Translations under genes and position numbers: made by a program
Notes under the pieces: model-generated
Told to the model about the DNA's origin: nothing
The model's database searches: none
The model's input: the letters and a program-made list of their open reading frames with translations, nothing else
Source: Cladopsammia gracilis
Taxonomy: Eukaryota; Cnidaria; Anthozoa; Scleractinia; Dendrophylliidae
Length of the DNA stretch: 64,000 bases
Reading direction: 5' to 3'
NCBI GenBank assembly: GCA_022457155.1
Contig: JAJGOT010000037.1
Span: 2,105,001-2,169,000, forward strand
Shown: positions 10,081-20,275 of the stretch, piece after piece
How the letters are laid out: every line of letters starts with the position of its first letter
How positions within the stretch are numbered: the stretch's first letter is position 1

Positions 10081-11234
10081 ATGTCTATTAATGCCGAAGA
10101 TTCACGCTCAAAAGAAGATATTACGGCTTTAGCTGCTAAGCTAAGTTACCTGGACGCTAAAAATCAGTTTAAATGGTTTGGCAATTTTAACGAATTGATA
10201 TCACTAGTGAAGACGCTGCTTGAAGCGACCGAAGACGGTGAGGTCTCCGAAGACCCTTGCCATAATATGTTTTCTTTTAAGATCGGAAATATCATCGTAA
10301 AGTGGTATTCCTCAACTAATACCATCCATACTCAAGGTTCTGGTCTTGCAGTGTTACGAGATAAATTAAGCAGTCTGTATGCATCAAAAGAACATTTACT
10401 GACGTTCCCACCAAATAGTCAACAAGATGGCGACAACAGTGACAATGGAGAACCGAACCTGACGTGTAATAAAGATGGCGACAATGGCAATGGCATAGAT
10501 AAAGTGAATATTCCCTTGCGACAAGATTCTTCTGAAAGCGGATTTACTTTTAATTGCAAATGTACAGAAACTTTTGAGAGAGTGGATATTTTAGAGAAAC
10601 ACGTCGCTGAGTTCAGAGGCCTTCTTCGAGGAAATTTGATGAATTTCAAGTCTGATCCGAATTCTGTTACAACTCTTCGCAGCGAAAACGAACGTTTAAA
10701 ATCCGAAAATTCTCAACTACGTAATGAGAATGCAAGCTTGTTAACTGTCCTTAGAATGATTAATACTCAAGATTCACAAATTGCAAGCGGTCCCTCTGTT
10801 GACTCCGTTGGTTCAAACAACAACAACACGACCAGGACCAACAATCCGAGTAAAAGGGACGGGTTTAAGATGAAGAAGGCAAAGGAAAATCCGGAAAAGA
10901 AGATTTCACCACCACATAATGCTGAAAATGTTAATTTACAGCAAACTCAAACCCATAACCGAAAGCCCAAGAAGAAAGTTGTAATTCTTGGAGACTCAAT
11001 GGTGAAAAATATAAATGGATGGAGACTCTCAAGGGCACAAAATGCGCCATCAGTAACAGTCAAATAATTTCCCGGGTCCACTGTAGAAGATATGGAAAGT
11101 TGTTGTCTACCAACAATATGAGCACAGCCTGATGAGGTCATCCTGCACGTTGGAACAAATGATCTACAAACAGGTACACCTAGACAAGTTGCGGAAAATA
11201 TTATAAACCTTGCCTTGATTACTCCTACCTAAAT
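10081..11234 (+). pseudogene. LINE ORF1-like protein: coiled coil plus SGNH hydrolase
   Basis: The ORF runs 328 codons from MSINAEDSRSKED to a TAA at 11065. It contains a Cys pair (FNCKCTETF), a coiled coil (RSENERLKSENSQLRNENAS) and the SGNH block I segment KKKVVILGDSMVKNI. After the stop the same frame continues with FPGSTVEDM, a second stop, and the block III box EVILHVGTNDLQ, so at least two stops have arisen. Homology to CR1/L2-type ORF1 esterase proteins is inferred from this order. It is followed directly by the LINE 3' end, with ORF2 missing. Confidence 0.7.
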
Positions 11235-11273
11235 ATAATACTGAATTTGCAAAGTTAGTAGTTTTTCTTTTGT

Positions 11274-11500
11274 TGCAGCAAAAACATGGAATTCCATTCC
11301 TTTTAACATCAGATCTGCAAATTCTCTCTCCGTTTTTAAAACACAGATTAACAATCTCGCTGTCTTCTAGTTAGTGTTATATAGTTGCTTATCATTGTAT
11401 AATTGGAATAGTAAACGTTTTTAATACACGGCTTTTCTGTAAAGCAGTTAGCTACTGATGTAAACACCGTGTTTAAATAAAGTTTATTCATTCATTCATT
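11274..11500 (+). mobile_element. LINE 3' end fused to ORF1 (ORF2 deleted)
   Basis: The plus strand encodes the last residues of a LINE reverse transcriptase (TWNSIPFNIRSANSLSVFKT ... INNLAV-F-stop at 11368-11370), then a short 3' UTR and an (ATTC)n tail at about 11484-11500. With ORF1 at 10081 this gives a LINE whose whole ORF2 body is lost. Confidence 0.75.
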
Positions 11501-11621
11501 CTCTGTCTCTCTGTCTCTCTATCTCACTGTCTCTCTGTCTCTCTCTGTCTCTCTGTCTCTATCTCTGTCTCTATCTCTGTCTCTGTCTCTCTGTCTCTCT
11601 CTCTCTGTCTCTCTGTCTCTC

Positions 11622-11675
<54 letters not shown>

Positions 11676-11677
11676 AC
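11500..11677. repeat. CT-rich (CTGTCT)n microsatellite
   Basis: About 178 bp of CTCTGT, TCTA and GTCT units. It abuts the first recognisable codons of the DNA polymerase and may mark where its N-terminus was lost. Confidence 0.95.
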
Positions 11678-14666
11678 TAGCGCAAAGCTTCTTTGCTGTT
11701 AATCCGAGAGTTCGTCCTAATGGCAACGTTGTCACTTTGCAAAAGTTTCATCTGCTTGAAAGTCACTTTAAACAAGGGATTGCCGCTTATACTGTTACTG
11801 ATAACGGCGACTTTGTTTTGAGTTATACACCTTCGCGCTATGACAAGGTCGGCACCCCTACTATGACTATCGGAATCTATGACGCTCATGCCTTCTTGAT
11901 CACTGACATAAACAAAGTCACAAACGACTACACTTGTGGCGATTGTTTGGCTAGTTTCACAAGGACCGATAACCTAGCACGCCACGCCAAGACGTGCACT
12001 CGCGGGCAAACCAATATTGCCTGCCCTGGTAATCAGATCCTTGCTCCTGAGTCAGCTTTTGAAAAGGCGTTTTATCCAGAAGCCTGTTTTGGTATCAAAG
12101 CAACCTGCTGGCTAGAGTATGAGGCCCGACAGCGGGGCATCCACATCCACCATCAAAGATGCGGCCATGGAGGCGAGCGCACCATTGGACGTTACAAAGT
12201 TGATGGCTATCACCCAGAAAGCAAAACCGTGTTTCAGTATCATGGCGGCCACTGGCACGGTTGTCGCGAGTGCTTTCCGTCACCTGAACAAAGAAACGAA
12301 GTGATTGGTTGAAAGGTGGGAACACGAGATGCCGCGGCCATGGTGGTACGATCGAATCGCCCCTAAAAGAAACTAAACGTATCCACACGCTATCGTTTAC
12401 GACTTCGAAGTCTATCAAGACAAGACCAAGGCAAGTCAGCCGACACAGGATCTCTCTTACGAAAGTGAACATGTACCTATCTCAGTCTCTATCGCGGACA
12501 CATTGAATCCCGAGCCTGAGTATATTTGCTCTAAAGACCCCGAAGAGCTTATCCACATGCTTTGTCAATCTTTGGAGCAACGCAGTCTACTGATCCGAGA
12601 AGATATAGCTGAAACATACATGCCGCCGGATCTTGAGGGGTTAACGGAAGTTCAACAAAACCTCATCAAGCAATGGTGTGAACATGTCCCAGTGGTCGGA
12701 TTCAATTCAGGCCGATACGATCTACATCTTATCAGAAAGCACTTTGTTTCTTATCTTGGACAAGAACAAGGCGTCTTTGCAGGTGAGAAACAGAGACAAA
12801 TCATGATCATCAACACGCCCTCCTTCAAGTTCCTCGACGTCATAAACTATCTGTCCCCAGGCATCAACTACGACAAATGGGTAAAGACGTATGGCGCGGC
12901 GCAAACTAAGTCTTGGCTCCCATACGAATGGTTTGACAGTGCTGACAAACTTGACTACAAGGGTCTTCCGCCATACAGGTGTTGGTACTCACAACTCCGA
13001 AACTGTTTTGTTCTAACCCCAGAGGAGTACAAACAATGCGAGCTGGTTTTCAAAGAGCGCGGCATGAAGACCTTCGGAGACTGGCTGGAGTATTACAACA
13101 ACCTCGATGTTACTCCCTTTCTCGAAACCCTCGAGAAAATGAAAGCGTTTTACACCAAGCTCGGGGTTGATATTTTCAAAGACGCTGTCTCCTTGCCTGG
13201 GGTTTCGATGCAATACATCCTGCGAGGAATCCTGAGAGGCCGTAACCGGCCCTCACTGTACGGCCCAAGTGCCGAAGCCTATGCAATGCTTAGAGGCTGT
13301 GGTTGGAGGCCCTAGCTTGGTGTTCACACGTGAACACGTGCGTGACGAAACTCGAATCCGCTCACACAAACACGACTTAGCTCGCATCGTCAAAAAAGTC
13401 TTAGGCTTCGATGCGAACTCCCTTTACCCTAGCACCATGTTGCAGGAAATGCCCTGTAGTAAAGATAAAGTCGTGCATTACGAAGATCCCGCACAGGCAG
13501 CGAGAACCCTAATCACCAAGTTGGTTACGAAAGAGTGGTTTGGCTTTGCCGAGGTCGATATCGAAGTCCCTCGGGACTTGTGGGAGCACTTCGAAGAGTT
13601 TCCTCCGCTCTTTGTAAACCGCAGCGTTGGTGAAGAGGACGTCCCTCAACACATGATGGATTACCTCGTGAAAAGCAACAGAACCCACTTGCCAGACCAA
13701 AAGAAGCTGCTAGGCGTGCTTCAAGCAAAAAAGGTGCTGCTTTACGCCCCAGTACTGGAGTGGCTTTACAATCACGGACTCCACATAACTGCTGTCTACC
13801 GCACGATCGACTATATCCCTAAAAAGATCTCTTCGACTGGTTTGTCCGGGAGGTTGCCAATGCACGAAGGAAAGGCGAGGCTGACAAAGAGAAGGCTTTG
13901 CTCGCAGAAGTGTTCAAGCTGTTGGGCAACAGCGCCTAGCGCCGAAGCCGTTGAGCGACAGACAAGAGTGGTGTACACCAACGATGAAGACACGGTCGAC
14001 ACACACCTGCGCTCAGCCTGGTTTGAAGATCTCGAAGACATCGGGGCCTCATACAAGGTCGAGTTTCGCAAAAACAAGGTCACCATAAACCGCCCCTTTC
14101 AAGTCGGTATCGTCGTGTATCAGCTTGCCAAGTTGCGCATGCTGCAGTTCTACTACGAGTTCCTGGATTACTATCTCGACAGGCGTGACTTCGAGCTTAT
14201 CCAGATGGACACAGACAGCATGTACTTCGCCCTTTCGTACGACACTCTCGATGAAGCAGTTCGCCCCGAGCTCCGCGTCCAGTTCGAAAGGGAGAAAAAG
14301 ACCTGGCTCTCTTGGGACAAGTGGAGCAGCAGAGAGCCCGGCTTGTTCAAGCTTGAAAAGGAAGGCACCCGAGCCATCACGCTGTGCAGTAAGTGCTACT
14401 TCGTAGAAGACGAGGACAGCGGTGAGGCCAAGATGTCCTCCAAGAGCGTCAACAAGCAGCAAAACGAGCTTCGGTGGGAAAGATACAAGCAGGCCCTTAA
14501 AGGCTACAAGGCCATGGCAACAAACAGAGGCTTTCGAATCCACGAAGGGGCCATGTACACGTACAGGCAGCGCAAGCTAGGCCTAAGCGCCTACTACGAC
14601 AAGCGCTGGGTGCTGCTCGATGGCGTTCACACAGAACCAATGGAGTTTCACACTGGGGGCAACTGA
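11678..14666 (+). pseudogene. Family B DNA polymerase, protein-primed type (Polinton pPolB)
   Basis: The polymerase copies the element genome; protein-primed enzymes use a terminal protein instead of an RNA primer. The N-terminus is lost. A C2H2-like finger (YTCGDCLASF ... RHAKTC) and a segment with VDGYHPESKTVFQYHGGHWH, resembling Vsr-like endonuclease motifs, come first. The 3'-5' exonuclease part has IVYDFEVYQD near 12392. Palm motif A is FDANSLYPSTM near 13410 and motif C is IQMDTDSMYFAL near 14205. The motif B region (KLLGNSA then a stop near 13935) is broken. Frameshifts lie near 12313-12370, 13293, 13827 and 13935. It meets the integrase tail to tail with a 19-bp overlap. Confidence 0.85.
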
Positions 14667-15613
14667 GTGCCCGGCGGTACAACCATCAACTCCTGGCGAA
14701 CGAGCCCCCGCTTGGGTCCATCAAAGAGATAATACACCACAGGCGCATCTGGCTTGGTGACAACTCTTTCAATGTTGTAGCCTTTCAAAGACCAGATCGG
14801 ATCCGTCGCCCGACGACCACCACCCTCAAGCTCGCCAGGCTGATACAAATATCTCACGTTGACTCCATGAGGGAGCTTCTTCTCCTTCTCGCCCACCGGT
14901 CTAACTGAAAATATGGGGTCGCTGATTTGGCTGAGGTGGCTTTCTCCTTGATTGCTTGTGCAGGCTTCTTGCCAGTCAATCTGGTTACTTCATTGTTCAA
15001 GGCAGAGACAACTGCAGGCAGCTTTTTGACCCATTCTGTCGAGCGCCCAGAGGGGAGATTCATTTCAACTGCGTACTGGTGCCCAAACAATCGCTTCAAC
15101 AATCGCTTGGTCTCTGTGGATATCAACACGCCCACGGCGAATGGCTGTTTTATGCGCCCCCATCTCTTTAGTCACAGCTCCCATAAACTCTGTCCCCGGG
15201 TCGACTTGCAACAGTTGTGGCCATTTCAAAGGCCCACGACTGTAAGTACGTGTAAACGCCTTCGAAACTTCGTCAGACTCTTTCGAGGTCAAGGGCTCTG
15301 CTGCTTTGTATCTGCTAGCTACATCAAAAACCGTCAAACAATATTTGTGAACCTTTCGTCCATGACGCAGTTTGTCGTGAGGCAAAAAAAGTAGATCTGC
15401 TTGATGCACCGCATTGGGTGTCTTAACATCAAACTTGGGCCGAGGGATGTGACGTGACGCAGGGAGATATATTTGCCAAAGGGCTTGTTTGACGAGCCAT
15501 TTTTTTGTCACCTCTTCAGAAGTCCTAGCTGCAGCAGCTACCTTTTTCACAGCGGCAAGGCCTTTCCAGTAGCCTTTGGGGCTGTAATAGATCTTTGAGA
15601 GTTTGGAGTCCAT
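14648..15613 (-). pseudogene. Retroviral-type (rve) integrase of the Polinton
   Basis: The enzyme would insert the element DNA into the host genome. The minus-strand product starts MDSKLSKIYYSPKGYWKGLA with an N-terminal helical region. The catalytic triad is visible: Asp in NAVHQADLLFLPHD, Asp in LLQVDPGTEFMG, and Glu in HRDQAIVEAI, about 35 residues further on. The C-terminal part has RSTEWVKKLPAVVSALNNEV, RLTGKKPAQAIKEK, then NVRYLYQPGELEGG and DPIWSLKGYNIERV, as in Polinton integrases with a chromo/SH3-like tail. A disruption just after the Glu (about 15075-15110) and another near 14890 split it into three frames. A TATAAT lies directly before the ATG. Confidence 0.85.
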
Positions 15614-15623
15614 ATATTATACA

Positions 15624-15878
15624 TTATTGTTCCTCCAGCAGATCAAAGAGTAGGTCGCTGCATTCATTTGCTCTCTCCTGCTGTTCAGAGAGTTTGTCAC
15701 TGACTTTTTTAAGACCTTCTTTAACCTCCTTTATAAGCAGCCGGTTACGCCTTTCCTTATGAATCATCTGGCCAATTGATTTAAATAACGAGGACATACC
15801 TTCAATCCAAAAATAAGTGAGACTTACAGCTGCAGCGCCGTAGATAGCTCCTTGGAATGCATTGGTTTCGTTACCCAT
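15624..15878 (-). CDS. Small membrane plus coiled-coil protein of the element
   Basis: 84 residues. The start MGNETNAFQG offers a Gly2 myristoylation-like context. A hydrophobic stretch at about residues 10-25 (GAIYGAAAVSLTYFWI) may span or anchor in a membrane. The C-terminal half is charged and helical (EVKEGLKKVSDKLSEQQERA), probably a coiled coil. It lies 10 bp upstream of the integrase on the same strand, and its start is preceded by a (TA)n tract. Function is unknown; a virion or membrane role is an inference from shape only. Confidence 0.6.
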   Translation of the reverse strand: MGNETNAFQGAIYGAAAVSLTYFWIEGMSSLFKSIGQMIHKERRNRLLIKEVKEGLKKVSDKLSEQQERANECSDLLFDLLEEQ

Positions 15879-15880
15879 GG

Positions 15881-15881
<1 letters not shown>

Positions 15882-15934
<53 letters not shown>
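15882..15934. repeat. (TA)n tract at a gene start
   Basis: A TA tract of about 53 bp begins 3 bp from the start codon of the minus-strand gene at 15624-15878, where other genes of the element have a short TATATA motif. It is probably an expanded promoter motif. Confidence 0.85.
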
Positions 15935-15942
<8 letters not shown>

Positions 15943-16093
15943 TTGGAAATTAATTTACAAATTAGTGTGTGACTGTGAATCGCTGAACGACGGGGTTAAG
16001 TGACGCGATCCCAATTGCAGAATTTGTGTAAAAATGTCTCCCAAGAGCTTTCCACTATGAAGCCACAAATGTGTTGTTTGTGTTTGTGTGGTT

Positions 16094-16164
16094 GTCTCAG
16101 TGGCCTAGTGGTAAGGCATCTGTCCGGTCATCAGGAGACCCGGGTTCAACTCCCGGCTGAGGCA
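16094..16164 (+). tRNA. tRNA-like sequence (probable tRNA pseudogene or tRNA-derived repeat)
   Basis: A cloverleaf can be drawn: acceptor stem GTCTCAG/CTGAGGC (7 bp, one wobble), D stem GCCT/AGGC, T arm CCGGG-TTCAACT-CCCGG, discriminator A, and a T5 pol III terminator at 16166-16170. Internal A box (TGGCCTAGTGG) and B box (GGTTCAACTCC) are present. Position 33 is C instead of U and the anticodon stem has a T-T mismatch, with GGT at the anticodon position, so decoding function is doubtful. It sits between two genes of the viral element. Confidence 0.5.
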
Positions 16165-16198
16165 CTTTTTCACTCATAATCTTTGTTGTATTTTTTTT

Positions 16199-16627
16199 TA
16201 AAGAAAGCGAAAAGCTGCATAGCCTAAGGGCAAGCGCCCCAGTGCCCATAAACAAGAGCTCGCCTTGTTTCTGCTGAGGCCCTGGTTTATAGAAATCAGA
16301 GAACTCGGGCTCTTTGGGGAGTGTTATTTGTTGATCACGATGTGTTTGATTGTAGTGTACCAGAGCTTGGTCAGTGTCTTGGAAGTTGTGTTTCGCTTGA
16401 TCTTTGATCCGATCATTGGATGCAATCCAGTCGAGGAGCTTTGTGCGGTCTTTCTGATATTTGGCGTAGGCCGCTTGATAGGCCTCTAACGCCTTGTCGT
16501 GCCTGATCTTCTCATCCAGAGCGGCTTGTCCGTTGTCGCCTGACAAGTATTTTGCCAGGTAATTGCCACCCGTGAAAGCGGCTGCATTAACAATTGCTCC
16601 ACCAAGCATAATAGCGATTGATGCCAT
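16199..16627 (-). pseudogene. Conserved Polinton small protein (membrane segment plus helical body), frameshifted
   Basis: The product starts MASIAIMLGGAIVNAAAFTG, a hydrophobic N-terminal segment, then a long polar helical body (RHDKALEAYQAAYAKYQKDR, DWIASNDRIKDQAK) and a conserved-looking tail (PKEPEFSDFYKPGPQQKQGE, LLFMGTGALAL). A one-base slip near 16215-16225 diverts the frame; in the shifted frame a stop occurs at about 16199 after a short hydrophobic end, which I take as the natural C-terminus. TATACATATACAC lies just before the ATG. I recognise the family only as recurring in cnidarian Polinton-like elements; its function is unknown. Confidence 0.6.
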
Positions 16628-16652
16628 TGCTGTCGTGTATATGTATATGTTT

Positions 16653-16874
16653 TTACGTCGGGGTTGGGAGGATTTTCTGGTCCTCGAGGTATTTCTTCAG
16701 CGCGATGCTACCAGCCATGACAGCTGTGAACTTGGCGTAATTCATGAGATTCGCGCTTGGGTCGGCCGTGAGGTTTTCCTTGACGACTTTTTTAGCGATC
16801 CATCCAATACCAGCGACAAGGCCAGTGATTGTGGCTGCATCGAGAACAGATTTCACGAGCTTGTTATCAGACAT
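16653..16874 (-). CDS. Small membrane protein of the element, intact
   Basis: 73 residues starting MSDNKLVKSVLDAATITG. A Gly/Ala-rich hydrophobic segment at about 14-28 (ATITGLVAGIGWIAK) and a second weaker one at about 48-60 (FTAVMAGSIALKKYL) suggest a two-helix membrane protein. It is one of the few genes without a frameshift. The start is preceded by ATATATATACACC and is the only reasonable ATG. Function unknown. Confidence 0.65.
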   Translation of the reverse strand: MSDNKLVKSVLDAATITGLVAGIGWIAKKVVKENLTADPSANLMNYAKFTAVMAGSIALKKYLEDQKILPTPT

Positions 16875-16890
16875 GGTGTATATATATGAT
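16875..16890 (-). promoter_or_regulatory. TATATA(C)-type start-proximal promoter motif
   Basis: The minus strand reads ATCATATATATACACC directly before the ATG. The same string, one base apart, precedes the gene at 18262. Confidence 0.55.
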
Positions 16891-16891
16891 T

Positions 16892-17241
16892 TTAAATTTC
16901 AGTCAGCTCCTCGTCATGCGTTGTCTCGTTGGTCTGTTGTGTTGTTACAATCACACCGGCAGCTGTTAGAATCCAGAAGCCAGAGTTGTTGCTACCTTCC
17001 GCGCTACCACTGTCAGAAGTTGTGTTTGTTGGCTCGTTTGTTGGTTTGGAAGCTTGTGCTTGTTTTTTCGCCTCTCTTGCTTTACGGTTGCGCTCTGCTG
17101 CTGCTTTGCCAGAAGCAACACGACCGGGTTTTTTTTTCTGGCTTTGTTTTCGGAGGATCGGCAGTAATGCGGGCAGGTGTTGGGGTTGGGGTTGTTTCTT
17201 CAGGTATCGTTGGCAAAGATTGCGAAGCTTGTGCCGCCATC

Positions 17242-17243
<2 letters not shown>
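16892..17243 (-). pseudogene. Basic Lys/Ala-rich protein with C-terminal membrane segment, frameshifted
   Basis: The minus strand starts [20 protein letters not shown], a Pro/Thr-rich head. A run of A at about 17127-17135 carries a one-base slip. In the shifted frame the product continues GRVASGKAAAERNRKAREAK, a basic helical segment, and ends with a hydrophobic stretch (NSGFWILTAAGVIVTT) and a stop at 16892. The basic head with C-terminal anchor recalls DNA-binding virion proteins, but this is inference. The upstream region is a long (TA)n tract. Confidence 0.5.

Positions 17244-17244
<1 letters not shown>

Positions 17245-17311
<67 letters not shown>
17245..17311. repeat. (TA)n tract at a gene start
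   Basis: About 67 bp of TA starting one base from the start codon at 17243. As at 15882 and 28791, it occupies the place of the promoter motif. Confidence 0.85.
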
Positions 17312-17312
<1 letters not shown>

Positions 17313-17407
17313 TTTTAAAAATTACTAGTGTGTGGTTCCTGCCACGGTTCATTCGTGGTTCCTATGACGGTTCCAATGGTGGTTCCTTTGTGGTTCCTGC
17401 CATGTTC

Positions 17408-18262
17408 CTAACCAACTTCGTCAAACCCTTCTAGTGGATAACCTTCACTGTCTCTGCTTGGGTGTGTAGGTGGAGGAGGAGAAGGAGGCAACTCTTCTGG
17501 CTCCTTCTTGAAGTCGATGTGTTTTGTAGTGATCAAAGCAGTATTGGCCAATGCCAAGAATCGTCCACATCGCAGTGCAAGGTTTTCAGCAAGAGATGAC
17601 AATTCATGGTTAATCATGTAGTCATTTTTAGTTCTTTCTGCATCGCCTCCACATCGTCATCTTTACAACCATGCCGGCGCCTTTGGTTACGAGCATTATA
17701 ACGCTGTCAACCAGAGACTCGGTTGTCTTGCTGCCGACATAGGCTTCATACATAGGCATACATAGGCTTCATACTGCAGGGGAGCAGGGGTGGTGTAGTG
17801 GTGAGAGCACTCGCCTCCCACCAATGTGGCCCGGGTTCGATCCTCGGACCCGCCGTCATATGTGGGTTGAGTTTGTTGTTGGTTCTCTCCTTGCTCCGAG
17901 AGGTTTTTCTCCGGGTACTCCGGTTTTCCCCTCTCCTCAAAAACCAACATTCTAAATTCCAATTCGATCTGGAACGCACGTACACGTTGTAACGAGCTCT
18001 TGAGCTCTTAGGTGTTACGTGGGTAAATAAATTTCGCTTTTTTTTCAACCTCTTTATCCGTCAAGCGTTTCACCTGCTCGTGTGAGAGCTGGACACCGAT
18101 GGCCTCTTTTGATTTGCCGGTTGAAACAAGGACTACCAGCTTCTCGCGTTGAGCCGGAATGTCGTTTTCAGGAATCGCTGATGGTAAGGAGCTATCAGGA
18201 GTTGCATCAAGCATCTGCATGATTTCATCCATTTCGGCCACGTCTCCTGGATTTGCTGCCAT
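17408..18262 (-). pseudogene. Conserved Polinton protein of unknown function, split by a SINE
   Basis: The N-terminal exon-like part (18262 to about 18030) reads MAANPGDVAEMDEIMQMLD and AIGVQLSHEQVKRLTDKEVE. After the SINE the minus strand continues with YEAYVGSKTTESLVDSVIML, then through frame changes to ELSSLAENLALRCGRFLALA and an acidic, Pro-rich end at 17408. These parts behave as one protein of about 200 residues. A short duplication (CATAGGCTTCATAC twice) lies at the SINE's left edge. The start is set by ATATATATACACG just upstream. It lies between the small ORF at 18281 and the gene at 16892, all on the minus strand. Function unknown. Confidence 0.6.
17783..18030 (+). mobile_element. 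tRNA-derived SINE
   Basis: The head is tRNA-like, with an A box (TGGTGTAGTGG) and B box (GGTTCGATCC) about 45 bp apart. A body follows with TTCTCCGGGTACTCCGGTTT and CCTCAAAAACCAAC, then an AT-rich end (TAAATAAATTT). It interrupts the gene at 17408-18262. Target duplications were not clearly found. Confidence 0.75.
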
Positions 18263-18280
18263 CGTGTATATATATATGAT
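18263..18280 (-). promoter_or_regulatory. TATATA(C)-type start-proximal promoter motif
   Basis: The minus strand reads ATCATATATATATACACG directly before the ATG at 18262, nearly identical to the motif at 16875. It fills the whole 18-bp gap to the preceding gene. Confidence 0.55.
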
Positions 18281-18520
18281 TTATTTTTCGATAATTCTCT
18301 TGATCTCAGGTAAAAGACTTTCAATCTCCCGTATAAGAGCAGCCATTGTGCCTGGCATTTCAACTAGTTGTAATGGATAGCGGCTAAGAAGTATTTGACG
18401 CAGATCGTCCTCGCCAGCAGCTTTGATTATCTGGATTTGCATCTCATCCGTCTTCCTCTGCAATTCACCAAGAAGCTGCGAAAAGACCGTGAGCTTGTGG
18501 AGACTGGTGGAGGTGTTCAT
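18281..18520 (-). CDS. Small helical protein overlapping the ATPase stop codon
   Basis: 79 residues, MNTSTSLHKLTVFSQLLGEL to EIESLLPEIKRIIEK, almost all predicted helix with heptad-like Leu/Ile spacing. Its ATG overlaps the ATPase TGA as ATGA at 18517-18520, and a TATAC lies inside the ATPase end, so the two genes are tightly coupled. No known domain is recognised. The frame is intact. Confidence 0.6.
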   Translation of the reverse strand: MNTSTSLHKLTVFSQLLGELQRKTDEMQIQIIKAAGEDDLRQILLSRYPLQLVEMPGTMAALIREIESLLPEIKRIIEK

Positions 18521-19053
18521 GGCTCAGTGTATATCAGTTGTGTCTTAACCTCAACCCCATATGGGTGCCGCAAAGAGAAAACCAGGTGAGAAAACTTGTG
18601 TTCCTTTAGTTTTGCAATAAGCTCTTTGTACTCCTCATGTGAAAGCTCACCGGCATAGTCATCAAAGAGGGCCTTCGTTGTTTTGCTTGATGGGGTGTAC
18701 AAAAGCACAATCGCTGCCACGTTTTCTCTAAAGGGTTTCGCAATGCTGGTTAGCTGCTGTGTCAAGACCCACACGGAAATGCCACTGTGTCGCGCACTGA
18801 AGCCTAGTTTTACAAGTTGACTCGTGCGGCCTTTCACATCCTTCGAAGCAGCACAATCATCGAGAATGATGAGCGTGTTTGTCCCGTTGAAGTGATAACT
18901 GGCTAAAGTTAACCATGGTTCAATCTCATGCTGCTGACAGACAATCACGAAAATGTGTAGTAGTAGTAGATCTTTATTTAAACTCGGTTAAAAATCTTCA
19001 GTTACACCAATAGTATTTTAATTACAATCATTTATAAAAATTAAAATAACTAT

Positions 19054-19090
<37 letters not shown>

Positions 19091-19106
19091 TGTTTCAAGT
19101 GCGCGG

Positions 19107-19151
<45 letters not shown>

Positions 19152-19435
19152 TTTTCAGGAAGAGAATTCCACAGTAAGGCACCGCTATAGCCAAAGCTAC
19201 GTTTCAAATAATCGGTACGCGGCTTGGGTAAGTTTAACTTGCGGAAAGAATCACGCAGGTCATAGTCTGTATGTCGCTCACTGAACAAATCATGCAAGTA
19301 CACTGGGGCTAACCCGTTAAGGGATTTAAACATCATTATAGCTTTCTGCTTTCTTCTTCTAAATGATAGGTGGTCCCACTTCAAAGTTTCAAGAAGCAGG
19401 CTTGAGTTTACCTCACAGTTGGCTTGCAGAATAAC

Positions 19436-19470
<35 letters not shown>

Positions 19471-19825
19471 TACATAGATAAGAACTCAATCCATCCCAAA
19501 CGGGGGCACAGTAATCAAAATGAGGTTGGATTAAAGCGTTATATTTTTGTACTGCAGTGGACTGAGAAATGAGGGACCTAATGCGCCTCAGAGCACCTAT
19601 TGCCGAGGATATCTTTCTGCGTAGTTCTTTGATGTGATTAGACCATGAAAGTCGGTCCACGAAGCCATCATATATCTTGTTGTGGACAAAGGTGGGGCAC
19701 AAGAGAACGATAAAGTCAAACTTACCCCTGAAGGGACCACGGAGAAGGTTTATGAGGTATTGTGTTTTGCCAGAGTTAGTCCGCCCGATAATTAGGGCAT
19801 TATAGGGCAGCTTTCGTGGGTCCAT
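18517..19825 (-). pseudogene. A32/FtsK-HerA-type genome-packaging ATPase, split by a LINE
   Basis: This ATPase family pumps viral DNA into the capsid. The N-terminal part (19825-19664) has Walker A, LIIGRTNSGKTQYLINLL, and FIVLLCPTFVHNK. The C-terminal part (18945-18517) has Walker B, NTLIILDDCAASKD, and the sensor-like segment ISVWVLTQQLTSIAKPF. A LINE lies between them, flanked by CACGAA at 18946-18951 and 19658-19663. With the insert and one CACGAA ignored the frame is continuous, so the gene was open when hit. Length without insert is about 200 residues, as usual for Polinton ATPases. TATATAACA precedes the ATG. Confidence 0.85.
18952..19657 (-). mobile_element. 5'-truncated LINE (L2/CR1-like) inserted in the packaging ATPase
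   Basis: The minus strand encodes a LINE reverse-transcriptase C-terminal region: LSWSNHIKELRRKISSAIGA, YNALIQPHFDYCAPVWDGLS, KLQNRAARVI, GYSGALLWNSLPENIRAI and a stop near 19064. It ends in AATAAAGATCT and a (CTA)n tail at 18957-18970. A 6-bp CACGAA duplication flanks it. The ORF is still open through to its stop, so the insertion is not very old. Confidence 0.85.
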
Positions 19826-20275
19826 TGTTATATATCTAGTACTGAACAGACTCCAACTGACGATTTACAAGGCTAAACAGTGCGTCACTGATTATGAAAA
19901 TGTGGCCTTTCACTGTGCCGCTGCCTGAAGTGGTCCTCTCGATCTCAAGCATAACACCGTCCTTTGTGTTTACAAGCCGGAGACCACTGCCGTGCAGGCT
20001 TTTGTCAGCCATTGAACGCAGATCGATGAACAGGCCAAACTTGTCCGCTGTGTAGAACTTTGTGGCGTCCATGTTGCTGTCAACGTCCGCCCCACCAAAG
20101 TGTCGGCGAACCTCCTCCCACATGTCTCGGCTTTCGATGCCCTGGCTAAAGATCTGATTAGGGACGCCATCGATGATAACCTTCACGCTGGTGATGTCGG
20201 GGTTGAAGAACTTTTCCGGGTCCCTTGCACCGCCCGCATGGGATTCGGAGAAGAGAAGCAGGATGCCTTTCATTG

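Noticed and set aside
12095..12472. Opposite-strand frames under the polymerase and integrase
   Set aside because: Shadows of the real genes in GC-richer sequence, with no motif of their own.
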